21,268 bases of DNA from Gammaproteobacteria bacterium (GTDB taxonomy: Bacteria > Pseudomonadota > Gammaproteobacteria > HK1). The stretch is taken from NCBI GenBank assembly GCA_020444775.1, contig JAGRHX010000114.1, positions 1 through 21,268 on the forward strand, given 5' to 3'. Below the pieces are notes generated by a model, which saw nothing but the letters and a program-made list of their open reading frames with translations, made no database searches and was not told where the DNA came from. Of the stretch, positions 20,456 through 21,268 are shown one piece after another (the first letter of the stretch is position 1; every line of letters starts with the position of its first letter). The translations under genes and the position numbers were made by a program.

Positions 20456-21268
20456 CGGTTCGCCGATGAGCGTCGCGCGCAGCATGTGGCGCGGTTGATC
20501 CTGGTCGAAGTCGGCGAGCGCCAGGTGCATGGTCGTGCGGTTGTCCCAGATGACCAGATCGTTCACCTGCCACTGGTGACGATAGACGTTTTCCGGGCGG
20601 GTCGCGTGCTCACACAGGAACCGGATCAACGGCTCGCTCTCGGCGCGGCTCATTCCGGCAAAATGCGAGGCGCGCTCGCTGATGTACAGTGCCTTGCGCC
20701 CGCTTCGCGGATGCACGCGCACTGCCGGATGTGCTATTGGCGGGTTGATGCGGCGCAGCTCGGCGACCTTGTCCGGGTCGCGCTCGTTGATACCCGCGGT
20801 CAGACTGATGTCATAGACCGCATCAAGGTCCTCGACGATGGCCTTCATCTTCTCCGACAGGGTGTCATAGGCGCGGGCCATGTTGCAGAACATGGTGTCT
20901 CCGCCTACTGGCGGCCGCTCCACGCAATACAACATCGAGGCCGCGGCGGGTCGCCCGGTGTAGGAGTAGTCCGAATGCCAGTTGCGCCCGGTGTTGCGGG
21001 TCTCCGACGGCTTGCCACCGATCCGGCGATTGGTGATCTGCAATAGCTGCGGCATGTCGGGCAGACGATAAAAGGGTGTCGCGTCATGGGTGTCCAGCTC
21101 GCCGAAAGCACCGGCGAAGCCAAGCAGCTGCTCGGGCTGCAGCGAACAGCCGCGAAACACCAGCACGTGATGCTCGTTCCAGGCCTGCTCGATGGCGGTC
21201 CGGTCGGATGGGGCTAGCGGCTGGTCGATGCGGACACCATCGATGCGGGCGCCCAGGGCGAAGGCCAG
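20438..21268 (-). CDS. TauD/TfdA family Fe(II)/2-oxoglutarate-dependent dioxygenase (5' partial)
   Basis: 276 codons are visible. The frame runs past the GTG at 21166 to the window edge, and the extra residues (LGARIDGVRIDQPL, IEQAWNEHHVLVFRG) match the conserved TauD N terminus, so the real start is outside. The iron site shows His-x-Asp in NWHSDYSY (nt 20969-20977) and a distal His in WDNRTTMHLA (20525-20527); an Arg in RHMLRATL fits the 2-oxoglutarate-binding position. NPPIAHPAVRVHPRSGRKAL is also family-typical. Members hydroxylate taurine, alkyl sulfates, chlorophenoxyacetates or other small acids; the substrate here cannot be told. It is convergent with the LysR gene, so the two are not co-transcribed. 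Confidence 0.92.
   Translation of the reverse strand: MAFALGARIDGVRIDQPLAPSDRTAIEQAWNEHHVLVFRGCSLQPEQLLGFAGAFGELDTHDATPFYRLPDMPQLLQITNRRIGGKPSETRNTGRNWHSDYSYTGRPAAASMLYCVERPPVGGDTMFCNMARAYDTLSEKMKAIVEDLDAVYDISLTAGINERDPDKVAELRRINPPIAHPAVRVHPRSGRKALYISERASHFAGMSRAESEPLIRFLCEHATRPENVYRHQWQVNDLVIWDNRTTMHLALADFDQDQPRHMLRATLIGEPSGYLV

Noticed and set aside
21164..21166. GTG at 21166 as the start of the dioxygenase
   Set aside because: The frame continues upstream to the window edge with residues matching the conserved TauD N terminus, so the gene is cut by the window instead.

Overview
The window is GC-rich DNA, densely coding on the plus strand up to about 18.07 kb, then carrying a small mixed-strand group of cytoplasmic metabolic and regulatory genes. 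Gene style, codon use and families (YhhW-type pirin, LysR regulator, TauD-type dioxygenase, a CTERM-tailed exported protein) fit a high-GC proteobacterium, probably gammaproteobacterial. No rRNA, tRNA, CRISPR array or insertion sequence was seen, and no gene-free stretch exceeds 300 bases.

Region 1 (3..18068, plus strand) is one tightly packed run of four genes for exported proteins. The first is a giant modular surface protein, at least 3961 residues, open at the left edge. It strings together fibronectin III and bacterial Ig-like domains, three right-handed beta-helix segments, three calcium-loop repeats, CARDB-like and carboxypeptidase-regulatory-like domains, a cysteine-rich stretch, a glycine linker and a C-terminal Hint (Hedgehog/intein) domain. 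Three bases later begins a 1333-residue exported protein with Ig-like domains and a beta-propeller of about seven blades. One base later begins an exported protein with two rhodanese-like folds and no cysteine. A 4-base overlap then leads to a protein with an Fn3-like domain, an EF-hand/TSP3-like calcium loop and a C-terminal sorting-signal-like tail. Gaps of +3, +1 and -4 bases imply co-transcription. The likely product is a cell-surface or extracellular assembly. The operon promoter lies outside the window.

Region 2 (18128..19425, minus strand) holds an NAD(P)H-dependent FMN reductase and a pirin-family protein, probably co-transcribed. A divergent LysR-type regulator follows (19559..20455). 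The 133-base gap contains an AT-rich imperfect inverted repeat spaced like a LysR operator. This looks like a regulator controlling a small redox or quinone/flavonoid-type module.

Region 3 (20438..21268, minus strand) is the 3' part of a TauD/TfdA-type Fe(II)/2-oxoglutarate dioxygenase, convergent with and overlapping the LysR gene and cut by the right edge.

The most unusual material is the exported operon: a Hint domain with no toxin behind it and without the usual His-Asn end, and an apparent split of a giant surface protein into two adjacent genes.
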